Counted from the stretch's first letter, positions 36,474 to 45,716 are shown. The stretch: 60,131 bases of DNA from QYOJ01 sp964642545 (GCA_964642545.1 CAZXQU010000007.1:1-60131); one strand, 5' to 3'. Numbers and translations: made by a program. Notes: a model not told the origin generated them from the letters alone.

Positions 36474-37264
36474 TAATTTATTGTGAAGGAATCCCAGTCG
36501 AGGCTAAAAGCAAACGACTCGCGGAAAATCCTCATATCCTCATAATTCAGGCTAATGGTGTGAATGACCTCTTCGCTGGCATTTGCCTGAAAGAGTATAT
36601 TCCCTTTTGGGTCCACCACCATCGAATCGCCTGTGTGTTGCATCCCGTTTCCATCCTCACCAACCCTGTTTATCCCGGCCACAAAAGCAAGATTTTCGAT
36701 CGCACGGGCCAGTAGCAATGCCTTCCAGGCATGGGAGCGTACTATTGGCCAGTTAGCCAGGTAAAAAAGCAGGTCATATTCAAACCCTTCGGCTGTCATC
36801 CTGTTTTTGCTCCATACCGGGAAACGGAGATCGTAACAAATCATCGGCATCAGCTTCCATCCCTTGAGAGGAATAACGACCCGTTCATTGCCTCCCTTTA
36901 ACATTTTTGCTTCATCACTCAAACGAAAAAGATGGCGCTTGTCGTATGTCAGATAGGTCCCATCAGGATAGAAAAATACCAACCTGTTCACGTATTCACC
37001 TTCATCCATCACAAGAATTGTCGCTGTAAAAGCTGCCTGTTTTAATTCAGCCATTTCTCTCAGGAACAGCATGGAGGGCCCATCCATAGGTTCGGCACAA
37101 AACTCCGGATTGATCGAGAAGCCAGTATTGAACATCTCGGGAAGCATGATCAGATCGGTTTGTTCATGGATGCCATCAATCAGCTTCCTGAAGTGGTCCA
37201 GGTTCTTCTGACGTTCTTCCCAGAAGAGTGCTGTCTGGATGAATGTAATATTCAGGTTCTCCAT
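36473..37264 (-). CDS. Nitrilase-superfamily amidohydrolase (omega-amidase-like)
   Basis: Carbon-nitrogen hydrolase of 263 residues with the catalytic triad Glu43 (LPEMFNTGF), Lys109 (YDKRHLF) and Cys143 (MICYDLRFPVW). The pattern is closest to omega-amidase/YafV, which hydrolyses alpha-ketoglutaramate-type compounds in metabolite repair. The first gene of the run leading into the polysaccharide genes, overlapping the GT2 start by 1 bp. It diverges from pgk. Confidence 0.87.
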   Translation of the reverse strand: MENLNITFIQTALFWEERQKNLDHFRKLIDGIHEQTDLIMLPEMFNTGFSINPEFCAEPMDGPSMLFLREMAELKQAAFTATILVMDEGEYVNRLVFFYPDGTYLTYDKRHLFRLSDEAKMLKGGNERVVIPLKGWKLMPMICYDLRFPVWSKNRMTAEGFEYDLLFYLANWPIVRSHAWKALLLARAIENLAFVAGINRVGEDGNGMQHTGDSMVVDPKGNILFQANASEEVIHTISLNYEDMRIFRESFAFSLDWDSFTIN

Positions 37265-37324
37265 GCGAATTTGGCTTTTCCGTGTAAAATTAACAAGAGT
37301 ATGCTAAAAGCCATGTAAAAATTT

Positions 37325-37332
37325 TAATTTTG
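37325..37332 (+). promoter_or_regulatory. Candidate -7 box for pgk
   Basis: TAATTTTG matches TAnnTTTG and lies 24 bp upstream of the pgk start. No convincing -33 TTG is seen. Confidence 0.45.
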
Positions 37333-37356
37333 CTACAGTCACAAAAGATATGAGTT

Positions 37357-38547
37357 ATGCGAACGATAGATGATTTCAACTTCCAGAATAAGCGGGCGTT
37401 GATCCGTGTAGATTTTAATATTCCCCTGGATGCCTCTTTCCAGATAACAGATGCTTCAAGGATCGATGCCACGATCCCTACCATCAACAAGATCCTGAAT
37501 GATGGCGGATCGGTGATCCTGATGTCACATCTGGGCCGGCCGAAGAGCGGGCCTGAAGAGAAGTTTTCCCTGAAGCATATTCTTCCATACCTTTCGGAGA
37601 AGCTGGGCCGGCCTGTGAAGTTTGCCGACGATTGTATCGGTGTCTCCGCCGTGGAGCTGGCCGCCGGATTGCAGCCAGGTGAGTTATTGCTGCTTGAAAA
37701 CCTTCGTTTTTACAAAGAAGAAGAGAAGGGCGATGAAGGTTTTGCCCGTCATCTGGCCGACCTGGGAGATGTATATGTGAACGATGCATTTGGCACCGCT
37801 CACCGGGCACACGCCTCTACCGCTGTTATTGCGAAATTTTTTCCCGATGCCAAGCTCTTTGGATATGTCATGAGCAATGAGATCCTCAATATCAACAAAA
37901 TTTTAAAAGATACGCCCCGGCCGTTCACTGCCATTCTTGGCGGAGCAAAGGTTTCGGGCAAGATCGAGGTCATCAATCACCTGATGGACAAGGTAGATAA
38001 CCTGGTGATTGGCGGAGGGATGATGTTCACCTTTATCAAAGCGATGGGTGGGGAAGTAGGCGCTTCCCTGGTGGAGGACGATCTGCTCGAACTGGCAAAA
38101 AATATCGTTGAGGGAGCCAAGATGTTAGGGGTAAACCTTTATCTTCCTCCGGATACCATTGTGGCAGACGCCTTCTCTAATGATGCCAACAAGAGGGTGT
38201 GCAGCGCTTATGATATTCAGATTCCCTGGATGGGACTGGATATTGGCCCCGCCTCTTGCCAGAAATTCAAGCATGCCATCGACAAATCGGCTGCCATCCT
38301 CTGGAACGGACCCATGGGTGTGTTTGAAATGAGGAATTATGAAGAGGGGACCAAATTCATTGCCGAAGCTGTTGCTGAAGCCACCGCCAACGGTGCTTAC
38401 ACCCTGATTGGCGGAGGTGACACGGTAGCTGCTATCAACAAATACGGGCTGGCCGACAAGGTGAGCTATGTCTCAACCGGAGGAGGTGCCATGCTGGAAT
38501 ATATTGAAGGGAAAGAGTTGCCGGGTATCAAAGCCATCCTCGATTGA
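37357..38547 (+). CDS. pgk: Phosphoglycerate kinase
   Basis: Glycolytic enzyme transferring phosphate between 1,3-bisphosphoglycerate and ADP. 396 residues, typical length. Motifs: RVDFNIPLD, SHLGRPK (substrate arginine loop), LLENLRFYKEEEKGD, NDAFGTAHRAHAST and the C-terminal GGGDTVAAINKYG nucleotide loop. The stop overlaps the TTG start of a GT9 gene by 4 bp. Confidence 0.97.
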   Translation: MRTIDDFNFQNKRALIRVDFNIPLDASFQITDASRIDATIPTINKILNDGGSVILMSHLGRPKSGPEEKFSLKHILPYLSEKLGRPVKFADDCIGVSAVELAAGLQPGELLLLENLRFYKEEEKGDEGFARHLADLGDVYVNDAFGTAHRAHASTAVIAKFFPDAKLFGYVMSNEILNINKILKDTPRPFTAILGGAKVSGKIEVINHLMDKVDNLVIGGGMMFTFIKAMGGEVGASLVEDDLLELAKNIVEGAKMLGVNLYLPPDTIVADAFSNDANKRVCSAYDIQIPWMGLDIGPASCQKFKHAIDKSAAILWNGPMGVFEMRNYEEGTKFIAEAVAEATANGAYTLIGGGDTVAAINKYGLADKVSYVSTGGGAMLEYIEGKELPGIKAILD

Positions 38548-39578
38548 AACGGATCATCCTCAGCCGGACCGACAGTATCGGGGATGTTGTACTAACCCTC
38601 CCGCTGGCCGGTATGCTGAAAAAACATTTCCCACACATCACCATTCTTTTTCTGGGACGAAGCTATACCCGGCCGGTGATTGAAGCCTGCACCTTTGTGG
38701 ATGAGTTCATCGACTGGGATCCCATCAACAGCATGTCCTACAGGGACCAGGTAGCAGCATTCAAGGCTTTCCGCGCCGATGCCATTATTCACGTATTCAT
38801 GGTTGGTAAAATCGCCATGCTGGCCGACGCTGCAGACATCCCGGTTAAGATAGGCACTACCCACCGCCTCTTCAGCTGGCTCTGCTGCAATAAACTGGTG
38901 TGGTTCAGCCGCAAGCAATCGGATCTCCACGAAGCCCAGCTCAACCTGAAGCTGCTGAAGCCGCTGGGGATCGAGGTAATGCTGGAGAGAGACCGCATAC
39001 CGGAGTATTATGGACTGGCAACCCCTAAATCCCCTAAAGGGGACTTGCTCCCTCCCCTTCAGGGGAGGGTTGGGGAGGGGTCGTCAGGGTCGCACTTCAA
39101 CCTTATCCTCCACCCCAAGTCCAAAGGCTCTGCCCGCGAGTGGGGCCTCGACAATTTCTCCCGGCTGATCGAGCTTCTGCCGAAGGATAAGTTCAACATC
39201 TACATTACAGGGACGAAAGAGGAGGGGGAGTTGATGCAAGAATTTCTGGAGAGGCACCGCGACGAGGTCACTGACATGACCGGAAAGATGACACTCTCCG
39301 AATTCATGGATTTCATCAGGGAGTGCGATGGACTGGTGGCTGCCAGCACCGGTCCGCTTCACCTGGCAGCCGCCTTTGGCAAAGTGGCCGTCGGCCTCTA
39401 CGCCCCGATGCGGCCTATCTGGCCCTCCCGCTGGGCTCCGCTGGGCGAAAAGGCCACTTACTTAGTACTGGACAAAGAGTGCAACGACTGCCGGAAAAGT
39501 GGTAATTGTCATTGCATGAAGGAGATTAAGGCGGAAGAGGTGATGGAGCGGTTGATAACCAAGAAGAGAGTCACTTAA
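38544..39578 (+). CDS. Family 9 glycosyltransferase (heptosyltransferase-like)
   Basis: GT9 protein of 344 residues, related to ADP-heptose:LPS heptosyltransferases. The TTG start overlaps the pgk stop (TTGA); KRIILSRTDSIGDVVLTLPL is the canonical GT9 N-terminus and no ATG is available before it. The C-terminal domain has ILHPKSKGSAREW and STGPLHLAAAFGK for donor binding. Residues about 159-182 (LATPKSPKGDLLPPLQGRVG and following) are encoded by a hairpin-rich repeat that looks inserted in the interdomain region. Convergent with cvpA, 8-bp overlap. Confidence 0.87.
   Translation: MKRIILSRTDSIGDVVLTLPLAGMLKKHFPHITILFLGRSYTRPVIEACTFVDEFIDWDPINSMSYRDQVAAFKAFRADAIIHVFMVGKIAMLADAADIPVKIGTTHRLFSWLCCNKLVWFSRKQSDLHEAQLNLKLLKPLGIEVMLERDRIPEYYGLATPKSPKGDLLPPLQGRVGEGSSGSHFNLILHPKSKGSAREWGLDNFSRLIELLPKDKFNIYITGTKEEGELMQEFLERHRDEVTDMTGKMTLSEFMDFIRECDGLVAASTGPLHLAAAFGKVAVGLYAPMRPIWPSRWAPLGEKATYLVLDKECNDCRKSGNCHCMKEIKAEEVMERLITKKRVT
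39019..39089 (+). repeat. In-frame hairpin-rich repeat inside the GT9 gene
   Basis: About 71 bp holding two hairpins: CCCC-TAAA-GGGG and CCCTCCCC-TTCA-GGGGAGGG, followed by another G-rich copy (GGTTGGGGAGGGG). Base use is unlike the surroundings. I recall similar intergenic repeats in other Bacteroidota genomes, but could not check. Confidence 0.7.
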
Positions 39579-40077
39579 ACAGCTCTGGAACTTTCAGCTC
39601 CGTACCGGTCCAACTCATGATGGTTGGGAAAATAGGGGCTATTTTTTTGTAAAAGATCGATTTCTCTTTGGCTGCCGGGGTGATCAGTTTTTGGTTGGTG
39701 TCGGCGATGGATATAACAAAAAAGACAACGCTGAGGATCAGGATGCTTTTGATCAATCCCAGAAAAGCACCCGCAATGTGGTTTAAAAATCCTATCCCAA
39801 CCACATCAAAAAGCTTTTCAATGACCTTTCCGATCAACAAAACGCCAATCAGGATAGCAAGAAAAGTTACGGCAAAGGAGATCAAAGGAAGGTATGTCGA
39901 GGAGATATCAAATGTGCTCTTTAAAAGAGCCCCGGCGAAATGGGAGAAGTAGACCGCTGCATAAATTCCCAGGACCAGAGCTACAAGTGTGGCAAGACTG
40001 ATGATCAGTCCACTGCGGAAGCCGAGGATCACCATCAGGGCGGCGAAAACCAAAATAATAATATCGATTATCTGCAT
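39571..40077 (-). CDS. CvpA family membrane protein
   Basis: A 168-residue inner-membrane protein with four hydrophobic helices (about residues 3-20, 24-45, 62-85, 100-125), matching the CvpA/colicin V production family. The family affects envelope homeostasis in several bacteria, but the mechanism is unsettled. It directly abuts the MlaF-like gene (shared base 40077) and is probably cotranscribed with the MlaEF-type transporter. Confidence 0.85.
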   Translation of the reverse strand: MQIIDIIILVFAALMVILGFRSGLIISLATLVALVLGIYAAVYFSHFAGALLKSTFDISSTYLPLISFAVTFLAILIGVLLIGKVIEKLFDVVGIGFLNHIAGAFLGLIKSILILSVVFFVISIADTNQKLITPAAKEKSIFYKKIAPIFPTIMSWTGTELKVPELFK

Positions 40078-40832
40078 CAGGAAACTGATTTTTTAAGGCG
40101 GGAAGTAAGTTCAGTCCCGAAAACAAATTCATTCAGTTCCGGGTTGGTAGTCTCCAGGATCTCATCTTTGGTTCCACGCCACCACAAATCACCCTTATAA
40201 ATAAAATTCACCTGGTCGCCGATGCTGAGAACTGAGTTCATGTCGTGTGTATTGACAATAGTGGTGATATCGTACTCCTGCGTGATCTCCTGGATCAGGT
40301 GGTCGATAACACCCGCAGTTTGCGGATCAAGGCCGCTGTTGGGCTCATCGCAAAAGAGGTACTGCGGATTCATCGCAATCGCTCGCGCAATGGCTACTCT
40401 TTTCCGCATTCCGCCACTCAATTCCGAAGGCTTCAGTGCATTGGAGTTTTCAAGGTTAACCCGCTTCAGCACGAAATTCGCTCTATCCTTTTTCTCTTCA
40501 ACGGATTTATTGGTAAACATACTGAGAGGAAACATAACATTCTCTTCAACATTCATCATATCGAAAAGGGCGCCCTGCTGAAAAAGCATGCCGATCTCCT
40601 GCCGGATCAGTTTCCGTTGTTCTGTCTTCATGGATGAGAAATTCCGGTTGTTGTAGAGCACCTCTCCCGAATCCACCTCATACAATCCAACAAGGCATTT
40701 CATCAACACGGTTTTCCCTGATCCGCTCTGCCCGATGATCAGGTTGGTATGGCCTTTCTCAAAGAGGCAGGAGATATCCTTCAGAACATGGTTGTCGCCA
40801 AAATACTTGTTGATATGTAGAGCCTCTATCAT
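40077..40832 (-). CDS. mlaF: MlaF-like ABC transporter ATP-binding protein
   Basis: ATPase of the MCE-linked phospholipid transporter family, 251 residues. Walker A GQSGSGKT, signature LSGGMRKRVAIARA and Walker B LFCDEPNSGLDP are intact. The MRKR variant after LSGG is typical for MlaF/Ttg2A. Start ATG 40832 overlaps the mlaE-like gene by 4 bp. The cognate MCE-domain protein (MlaD) is not next to it. Confidence 0.9.
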   Translation of the reverse strand: MIEALHINKYFGDNHVLKDISCLFEKGHTNLIIGQSGSGKTVLMKCLVGLYEVDSGEVLYNNRNFSSMKTEQRKLIRQEIGMLFQQGALFDMMNVEENVMFPLSMFTNKSVEEKKDRANFVLKRVNLENSNALKPSELSGGMRKRVAIARAIAMNPQYLFCDEPNSGLDPQTAGVIDHLIQEITQEYDITTIVNTHDMNSVLSIGDQVNFIYKGDLWWRGTKDEILETTNPELNEFVFGTELTSRLKKSVS

Positions 40833-41572
40833 GTCAGCAGAATTTGTGTCAGGATCAGGTTGAAGAGAATGATCAGGATGCTGCTGGCAACCACTGCTTT
40901 GGTGCTGGCCTGCCCAACCTCTAAAGCTCCGCCTTCGGTAACATACCCGTAAAAGCCGGAAACCGTTGAGATGATAAAGGCGAAAAAGACGGTTTTGATC
41001 AGGGCATAAAAGACGATATAAGGGCGAAAATCAAGCCTGATCCCGGAAAGGTAATCGGTCGAAGTGACAAGCCCCGAAGCCATCATGGCGAACCATCCAC
41101 CCAATACTCCCAACCACATGCTGAAGACAATGAGGACAGGGTTGATTAGCAGGCAGGCCACTACTTTCGGGAAGATCAGGTAGTTGGCCGAGTTAACACC
41201 CATGATCTCCAAGGCGTCAATCTGTTCAGTCACCCGCATGGTGCCAATCTCCGAGGCGATGCGAGATCCCACTTTGCCGGCCAGGATAAGGCTGATCACG
41301 GTTGGAGAAAACTCCAACACAACCGATTGAACCGTAGTAAATCCAACCATGGAGAGAGGGATCAATGGACTATCAATGTTGAAAGCTGTTTGAATAGCAA
41401 CAACTGCCCCCATAAAGGTTGAGATAATGGCTACGATCCCAAGTGACTCCACACCAAGGTATTGAAGTTCATTGAAAAGGTGCTTCCAGAATATCCTGCC
41501 TTTTTGCGGACGAGTAAATACACGGCTCATCAAGAGCACATAATCCCCGACTGTATGTAGAAATTTATACAT
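40829..41572 (-). CDS. mlaE: MlaE-like ABC transporter permease
   Basis: Permease of the MCE-type lipid transporter, 247 residues with about five to six helices. The family core VVLEFSPTVISLILAGKVGS followed by RIASEIGTMRVTEQIDALEI is present. With MlaF it forms the inner-membrane engine that maintains outer-membrane lipid asymmetry in Gram-negatives; transport direction here is not known. Confidence 0.92.
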   Translation of the reverse strand: MYKFLHTVGDYVLLMSRVFTRPQKGRIFWKHLFNELQYLGVESLGIVAIISTFMGAVVAIQTAFNIDSPLIPLSMVGFTTVQSVVLEFSPTVISLILAGKVGSRIASEIGTMRVTEQIDALEIMGVNSANYLIFPKVVACLLINPVLIVFSMWLGVLGGWFAMMASGLVTSTDYLSGIRLDFRPYIVFYALIKTVFFAFIISTVSGFYGYVTEGGALEVGQASTKAVVASSILIILFNLILTQILLT

Positions 41573-41654
41573 ATTTTCGCAATGCTAATTTATAACATTT
41601 CAGGATATCAGGAAGTTTATATACTAAAACAAATTCTAAAGAGTTTTATTTCAT

Positions 41655-41828
41655 ATGCCAAACATCCCAACAAAAAACAGGTTTTCTCTGGTTCTTTTGA
41701 TCCTGGCTGCCGGAATCTTTCTTTTCACTACGGCTTGTTCAAACACCAAGTATTATAACCGCTATAACAAAGACAAACCCTGTAAAATGCAAGATAAGGG
41801 GGCAAAGAAGGCCAGAAAATACAAATAG
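41655..41828 (+). CDS. 57-aa lipoprotein, hypothetical
   Basis: A very short gene: ATG 41655, stop TAG 41826-41828. The peptide has a basic N-terminus, a hydrophobic core and lipobox TTAC (Cys28), then NTKYYNRYNKDKPC and a Lys-rich tail (KGAKKARKYK). It looks like a surface or periplasmic micro-lipoprotein. A second tiny lipoprotein gene follows after 5 bp, suggesting a pair. The family is not recognised. Confidence 0.6.
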   Translation: MPNIPTKNRFSLVLLILAAGIFLFTTACSNTKYYNRYNKDKPCKMQDKGAKKARKYK

Positions 41829-41833
41829 AGTTC

Positions 41834-42016
41834 ATGAAGATTACGCGGAAATACCTTTTATTGCTAATCATACTCATCGTGATTTCAATTACTTTTGAAA
41901 GCTGTACCTCCCAGCGGTACCCGAGACGTTATCCAAAATCCAGGAAAAATTGCAACTGTCCCTCTTTCAGTCAGCACATACCCCTTCCATCGAACACGAT
42001 GAACCTGCCCTTCTGA
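41834..42016 (+). CDS. 60-aa lipoprotein, hypothetical
   Basis: Starts 5 bp after the previous micro-lipoprotein. It has a signal peptide (KYLLLLIILIVISITF) and lipobox FESC (Cys23), then a basic region RYPRRYPKSRKNCNC with a CxC pair. The last 22 codons overlap the SprT-like gene in another frame by 67 bp, so either the overlap is real or one of the two starts or stops is misjudged. The function is unknown. Confidence 0.5.
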   Translation: MKITRKYLLLLIILIVISITFESCTSQRYPRRYPKSRKNCNCPSFSQHIPLPSNTMNLPF

Positions 42017-42648
42017 AGGTTCGCTCTCTCGTGTTAAAGCAAATCCCAGAAGCCGCTTTACCTATCATTCTTGAATGGTTCAGGACACATCAGGTCATCC
42101 TTCTGGTTACCTGGGGTAGAAAAACCAAATCGGGTGACTTCAGGCCTCCCAAAAATGGCACGCTTCCGATCATCTCTGTCAACAAAACACTCAACGAGTT
42201 CGCCTTCCTGATCACCCTGATCCATGAGATGGCCCACTTTCATGTCTTTGAGAAGTATTGTAAGCCTGTTTTTCTGAAACGAAGAAGAAAGGTACAGCCT
42301 CATGGGAAAGAATGGAAAGAGGAGTTCAGGCGGCTTATGGATCCTTTCCTTACACCAGAAATTTTTCCCGAAAAGATCCTCGAAGTACTCACCCTCCACA
42401 TGGAAAATCCTCGTGCTTCAACATACAGTGATCCTCATCTTGCAAGGGTGCTTCTCGGGTTTGACGACGATAACGTTTTGGGCATCCTCATCGAAGAGCT
42501 GGCCGATGGCGATCAGTTCGAAACACCCTCTGGAATGCTCTTCCGCAAAGAGGGGAAACTCCGAAAGCGATACCGTTGCATCCGGCTAACAGACCGGAAA
42601 ATCTACCTTTTTTCTCCGCTTGCGCGCGTTTTCCCTGTAATAATTTAA
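41950..42648 (+). CDS. SprT-like zinc metalloprotease-domain protein
   Basis: A 232-residue soluble protein with the gluzincin motif HEMAH (LIHEMAHFHVFEKY) and the downstream QPHGKEWKEEFRRLM helix typical of SprT-like domains. A zinc-ribbon is not evident at the C-terminus, where one would look for CxxC pairs. The only ATG before the domain is 41950, which overlaps the upstream micro-lipoprotein by 67 bp. SprT-domain proteins in eukaryotes cleave DNA-protein crosslinks; the bacterial role is unclear. Confidence 0.8.
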   Translation: MQLSLFQSAHTPSIEHDEPALLKVRSLVLKQIPEAALPIILEWFRTHQVILLVTWGRKTKSGDFRPPKNGTLPIISVNKTLNEFAFLITLIHEMAHFHVFEKYCKPVFLKRRRKVQPHGKEWKEEFRRLMDPFLTPEIFPEKILEVLTLHMENPRASTYSDPHLARVLLGFDDDNVLGILIEELADGDQFETPSGMLFRKEGKLRKRYRCIRLTDRKIYLFSPLARVFPVII

Positions 42649-42665
42649 AAAACCCGGTACCACAA

Positions 42666-42695
42666 TTGGATTTCTCCCCCTTTATTATAAATTTG
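42666..42695 (+). promoter_or_regulatory. Bacteroidetes promoter for the GDP-mannose gene
   Basis: TTG (42666-42668), 19-bp spacer, TAAATTTG (42688-42695): an exact consensus match. The start codon is 23 bp downstream. Confidence 0.7.
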
Positions 42696-42717
42696 CAATA
42701 CACCAACTCTCCTGGCT

Positions 42718-43809
42718 ATGTCGAAACATAATTTCTGTGTGATCATGGCGGGTGGCATCGGCGCCCGTTTCTGGCCTATGAGCCGGACTTCTCATCCAAA
42801 GCAGTTCATCGATATCCTGGGAACAGGAGAAACGCTCATTCAGCAAACATTCAACAGATTTGTCAAAATCTGCCTGCCAGAAAATATCTATGTTGTCACC
42901 AATGAAATATACAGAGACCTGGTGCAGGAGCAAATTCCGAAGATCTCTCCGGAGCAGATTCTTTGCGAGCCTTCACGGCGGAATACCGCACCATGCATAG
43001 CCTACGCAAATTACTGCATTCTTGCACGCGATCCCGACGCCCGAATTGTAGTATCTCCCTCCGACCATATCATTCTTAAAGAAGATATCTATCTGGATAA
43101 TATTCGTAAAGCTTTACAAGCGGCATCGGAACACAACTGGCTCCTTACTTTGGGTATCAATCCAAGTCGGCCCGACACCGGGTACGGGTATATCCAGTTC
43201 TCCGACGGAGAAGTTTATCCAAAAGAACCTATGATACGGAAGGTCAAGACATTTACCGAGAAACCTGATCTCGATCTTGCTAAAACCTTCCTGAAGTGTG
43301 GGGACTTTCTATGGAATTCCGGGATCTTTATCTGGTCGCTAAAATCCATCATGCAAGCATTCGAATCCTACCTGCCTGAAGTGGATAGCCTTTTCAAAAA
43401 AGGGATCGGGAAATACGGGACTTCCGACGAGAAGGAATTCATCACCCAAACCTACCTGGTATGTAAAAGTATCTCTATTGACTATGGCGTGATGGAAAAA
43501 GCACCGAACGTATTTGTGCTGGCTGCCGATTTCGGCTGGTCCGACCTCGGAACCTGGGGTTCACTCTACGAGAACCGGCATCAGGATGCCAATGGAAACG
43601 CCATAGTTGGGAAAAATGTGATGATGTACGACTCAACCAACTGCATCATTAATATGCCCAACGAAAAACTGGTGGTTTTGGAAGGACTGAACGATTACAT
43701 TATTGTCGAATCTGAAAACATTCTTTTGGTCTGCAAAAAAGCAGACGAACAGCAAATTCGCCAGTTTGTGAATGACGTAAGGTTAGAGAAAGGGGAGAAG
43801 TTTGTTTAA
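42718..43809 (+). CDS. manC: Mannose-1-phosphate guanylyltransferase
   Basis: Makes GDP-mannose from mannose-1-phosphate and GTP, a sugar donor for surface glycans. The 363-residue protein carries the nucleotidyl-transferase signature GGIGARFWPMSR with PKQF at residues about 11-29, and PSDHIILKE plus FTEKPDLDLA. It lacks the C-terminal isomerase domain of bifunctional enzymes. Its stop overlaps the convergent S9 peptidase stop by 4 bp. Confidence 0.93.
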   Translation: MSKHNFCVIMAGGIGARFWPMSRTSHPKQFIDILGTGETLIQQTFNRFVKICLPENIYVVTNEIYRDLVQEQIPKISPEQILCEPSRRNTAPCIAYANYCILARDPDARIVVSPSDHIILKEDIYLDNIRKALQAASEHNWLLTLGINPSRPDTGYGYIQFSDGEVYPKEPMIRKVKTFTEKPDLDLAKTFLKCGDFLWNSGIFIWSLKSIMQAFESYLPEVDSLFKKGIGKYGTSDEKEFITQTYLVCKSISIDYGVMEKAPNVFVLAADFGWSDLGTWGSLYENRHQDANGNAIVGKNVMMYDSTNCIINMPNEKLVVLEGLNDYIIVESENILLVCKKADEQQIRQFVNDVRLEKGEKFV

Positions 43810-45716
43810 TTCTTCAGGTGTTCTCCAAGGAATTTCTCCATGGCACGGTAAAAATCAAACCGGTTCTCTTCGTTGTGGAAACCGTGGCCTTCATTATCCT
43901 TTACCATATATTCAACAACAATACCCCGGGTTTTGAGGGCTTCAACTACTTGGTCAGACTCATCCTTGTTAACGCGTGGATCGTTGGCACCCTGAGCAAT
44001 AAAGAGTGGTGTTGTAATCTTTTCGGAGTTCAGCGCAGGTGAAGTTTCAACAAACTGAAGGCTATCGGAAACCGGGTTCCCTACCATCTCATACATCATG
44101 TCGAGATAAGGCTTCCAGTAAGGGGGAATCGTTTGCATAAAGGTGAAGAGGTTGGAAACACCAACATAATCAACACCCGCTGCGTAAAGATCCGGAGTCT
44201 TGACCAGCCCTTCCAGTGTGGCATACCCTCCGTAGCTACCACCGTAGATGGCAATCCGGTCTTCATCGGCAATACCCTTTTCAATAAGCCACTGGGCGCC
44301 ATCGGTTATATCATCCTGCATGGCACGTCCCCACTGTTTAAAACTCTCTTCCCAGAACTTCTTTCCGTAGCCGGTCGAACCGCGGAAATTCATCTGGAAA
44401 ATGGCATAGCCACGGTTGGCGAGGAACTGGATCTCAGGATTGAACCCCCAGCTGTCGCGGGCCCAGGGACCTCCGTGAGGATTTACCACTACCGGCAGGT
44501 CTTCAGCATTTTCCATCGTATAGCCAAGAGGCAATGTAAGGTAACCATGGATGGTTAGACCATCGCGCGACTGATATTCAACAGGCACTTGTGAAGCCAT
44601 CTCATTTTCATCAATCCAGGGGCTGACATCCACGATTTGTGTCAGTTCGTCGCTGTTTTTATCATAGATGTAATAGGACCCAAGAGAACGGTCGCTGTAA
44701 GTGCGAATGATAAATTTATCCTCCTCTTTGGTGACGCCGGTGATGGCAATCTCGTAGTTGCCCAATTCCTTGTTCAACCGATCAAAAAGTTGCTTGCTCT
44801 CTTCGTCAAAGAAATAGCGTTCTCCTTTCCAGGATTCATAAAAAGCTGTCGTCAACACTTTCCTCTTTTTTGAGTAAGTAAGGGCATCTATATCATTGTC
44901 GGGGTTCTCATAGAGTACTTCCAGCTCTTTACCATTGGCAAGATCAAAGATTACGGCTGCTGTTTTATCCCTGTTGAGGTTAGAAACCGCATAGACATTT
45001 TTGTTGTCGAATGTGAAAAATTGAGGACTCATCGTCTCCTTGAAGCTTGTAGTCAAGACCACCTTAAATGGATCACTCTCTTTGTCACGGTACAGAATCT
45101 GTGAATTAACTCCATCCAGTGCTGTAGCAGCTCTTAATTTACCATCGTGATCAAAGATCCAGCCCTGGATATTTCCCGGGTTTTCTGCCAGCATCTCCAT
45201 TTTTCCGGTTTCGATATTCAGCCGGTATGGGTCAAATACCTGGGGGTTCCTTTTGTTCATGCCGATAATGACTTCCGTGGAAACATTCTCCAGGTCATCA
45301 ATGATCTCGGTACGCACCTCCGGAAAGTCGGTGAAGCATACTAGGTTTGAGCCATCTATATTGACACCGTAAAGCCGGAAGTTTTCATCGCCGCCGGTAT
45401 CTTTCATATAGAGAATCCGTGATGGGTTTTTCCAGAAATAGTTGGAGATGTCACGATCGGTTTCAGAGGTGAGGCGAGTTGCATTATCTGTGCCAATCTC
45501 CTGAACAAAGATGTTCATCCTGTTTTCAAAAGGCGCCATGTAGGAGTAGTATTTCCCGTCGGGTGAGATGCGGTAACGGGATTTCTCCGGATTCTTAAAA
45601 AAATCTTCAAGGGGTATTTGTTTTGCATGCATAGGTTTTTCTTTACAACCTCCAAGGAAGATGCCCATGCCAAGCATGACAGCCATCAGGAGATTAAACA
45701 TAATTCGTGTTTTCAT
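43806..45716 (-). CDS. S9 family prolyl-oligopeptidase-like lipoprotein
   Basis: A 636-residue serine peptidase, exported as a lipoprotein (lipobox LGGC, Cys24). The N-terminal part is a beta-propeller of about 370 residues; the C-terminal alpha/beta-hydrolase has nucleophile Ser494 in GGSYGGYA, Asp in NDPRVNKDES and His in EGHGFHNEEN. S9 enzymes of this type remove dipeptides or cleave acyl-peptides in the periplasm; the exact specificity cannot be told. Single gene, convergent with manC. Confidence 0.9.
   Translation of the reverse strand: MKTRIMFNLLMAVMLGMGIFLGGCKEKPMHAKQIPLEDFFKNPEKSRYRISPDGKYYSYMAPFENRMNIFVQEIGTDNATRLTSETDRDISNYFWKNPSRILYMKDTGGDENFRLYGVNIDGSNLVCFTDFPEVRTEIIDDLENVSTEVIIGMNKRNPQVFDPYRLNIETGKMEMLAENPGNIQGWIFDHDGKLRAATALDGVNSQILYRDKESDPFKVVLTTSFKETMSPQFFTFDNKNVYAVSNLNRDKTAAVIFDLANGKELEVLYENPDNDIDALTYSKKRKVLTTAFYESWKGERYFFDEESKQLFDRLNKELGNYEIAITGVTKEEDKFIIRTYSDRSLGSYYIYDKNSDELTQIVDVSPWIDENEMASQVPVEYQSRDGLTIHGYLTLPLGYTMENAEDLPVVVNPHGGPWARDSWGFNPEIQFLANRGYAIFQMNFRGSTGYGKKFWEESFKQWGRAMQDDITDGAQWLIEKGIADEDRIAIYGGSYGGYATLEGLVKTPDLYAAGVDYVGVSNLFTFMQTIPPYWKPYLDMMYEMVGNPVSDSLQFVETSPALNSEKITTPLFIAQGANDPRVNKDESDQVVEALKTRGIVVEYMVKDNEGHGFHNEENRFDFYRAMEKFLGEHLKN

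Noticed and set aside
38544..38547. Frameshift or missing start in the GT9 gene
   Set aside because: The TTG start overlapping the pgk stop gives the canonical GT9 N-terminus, so no defect needs to be assumed.
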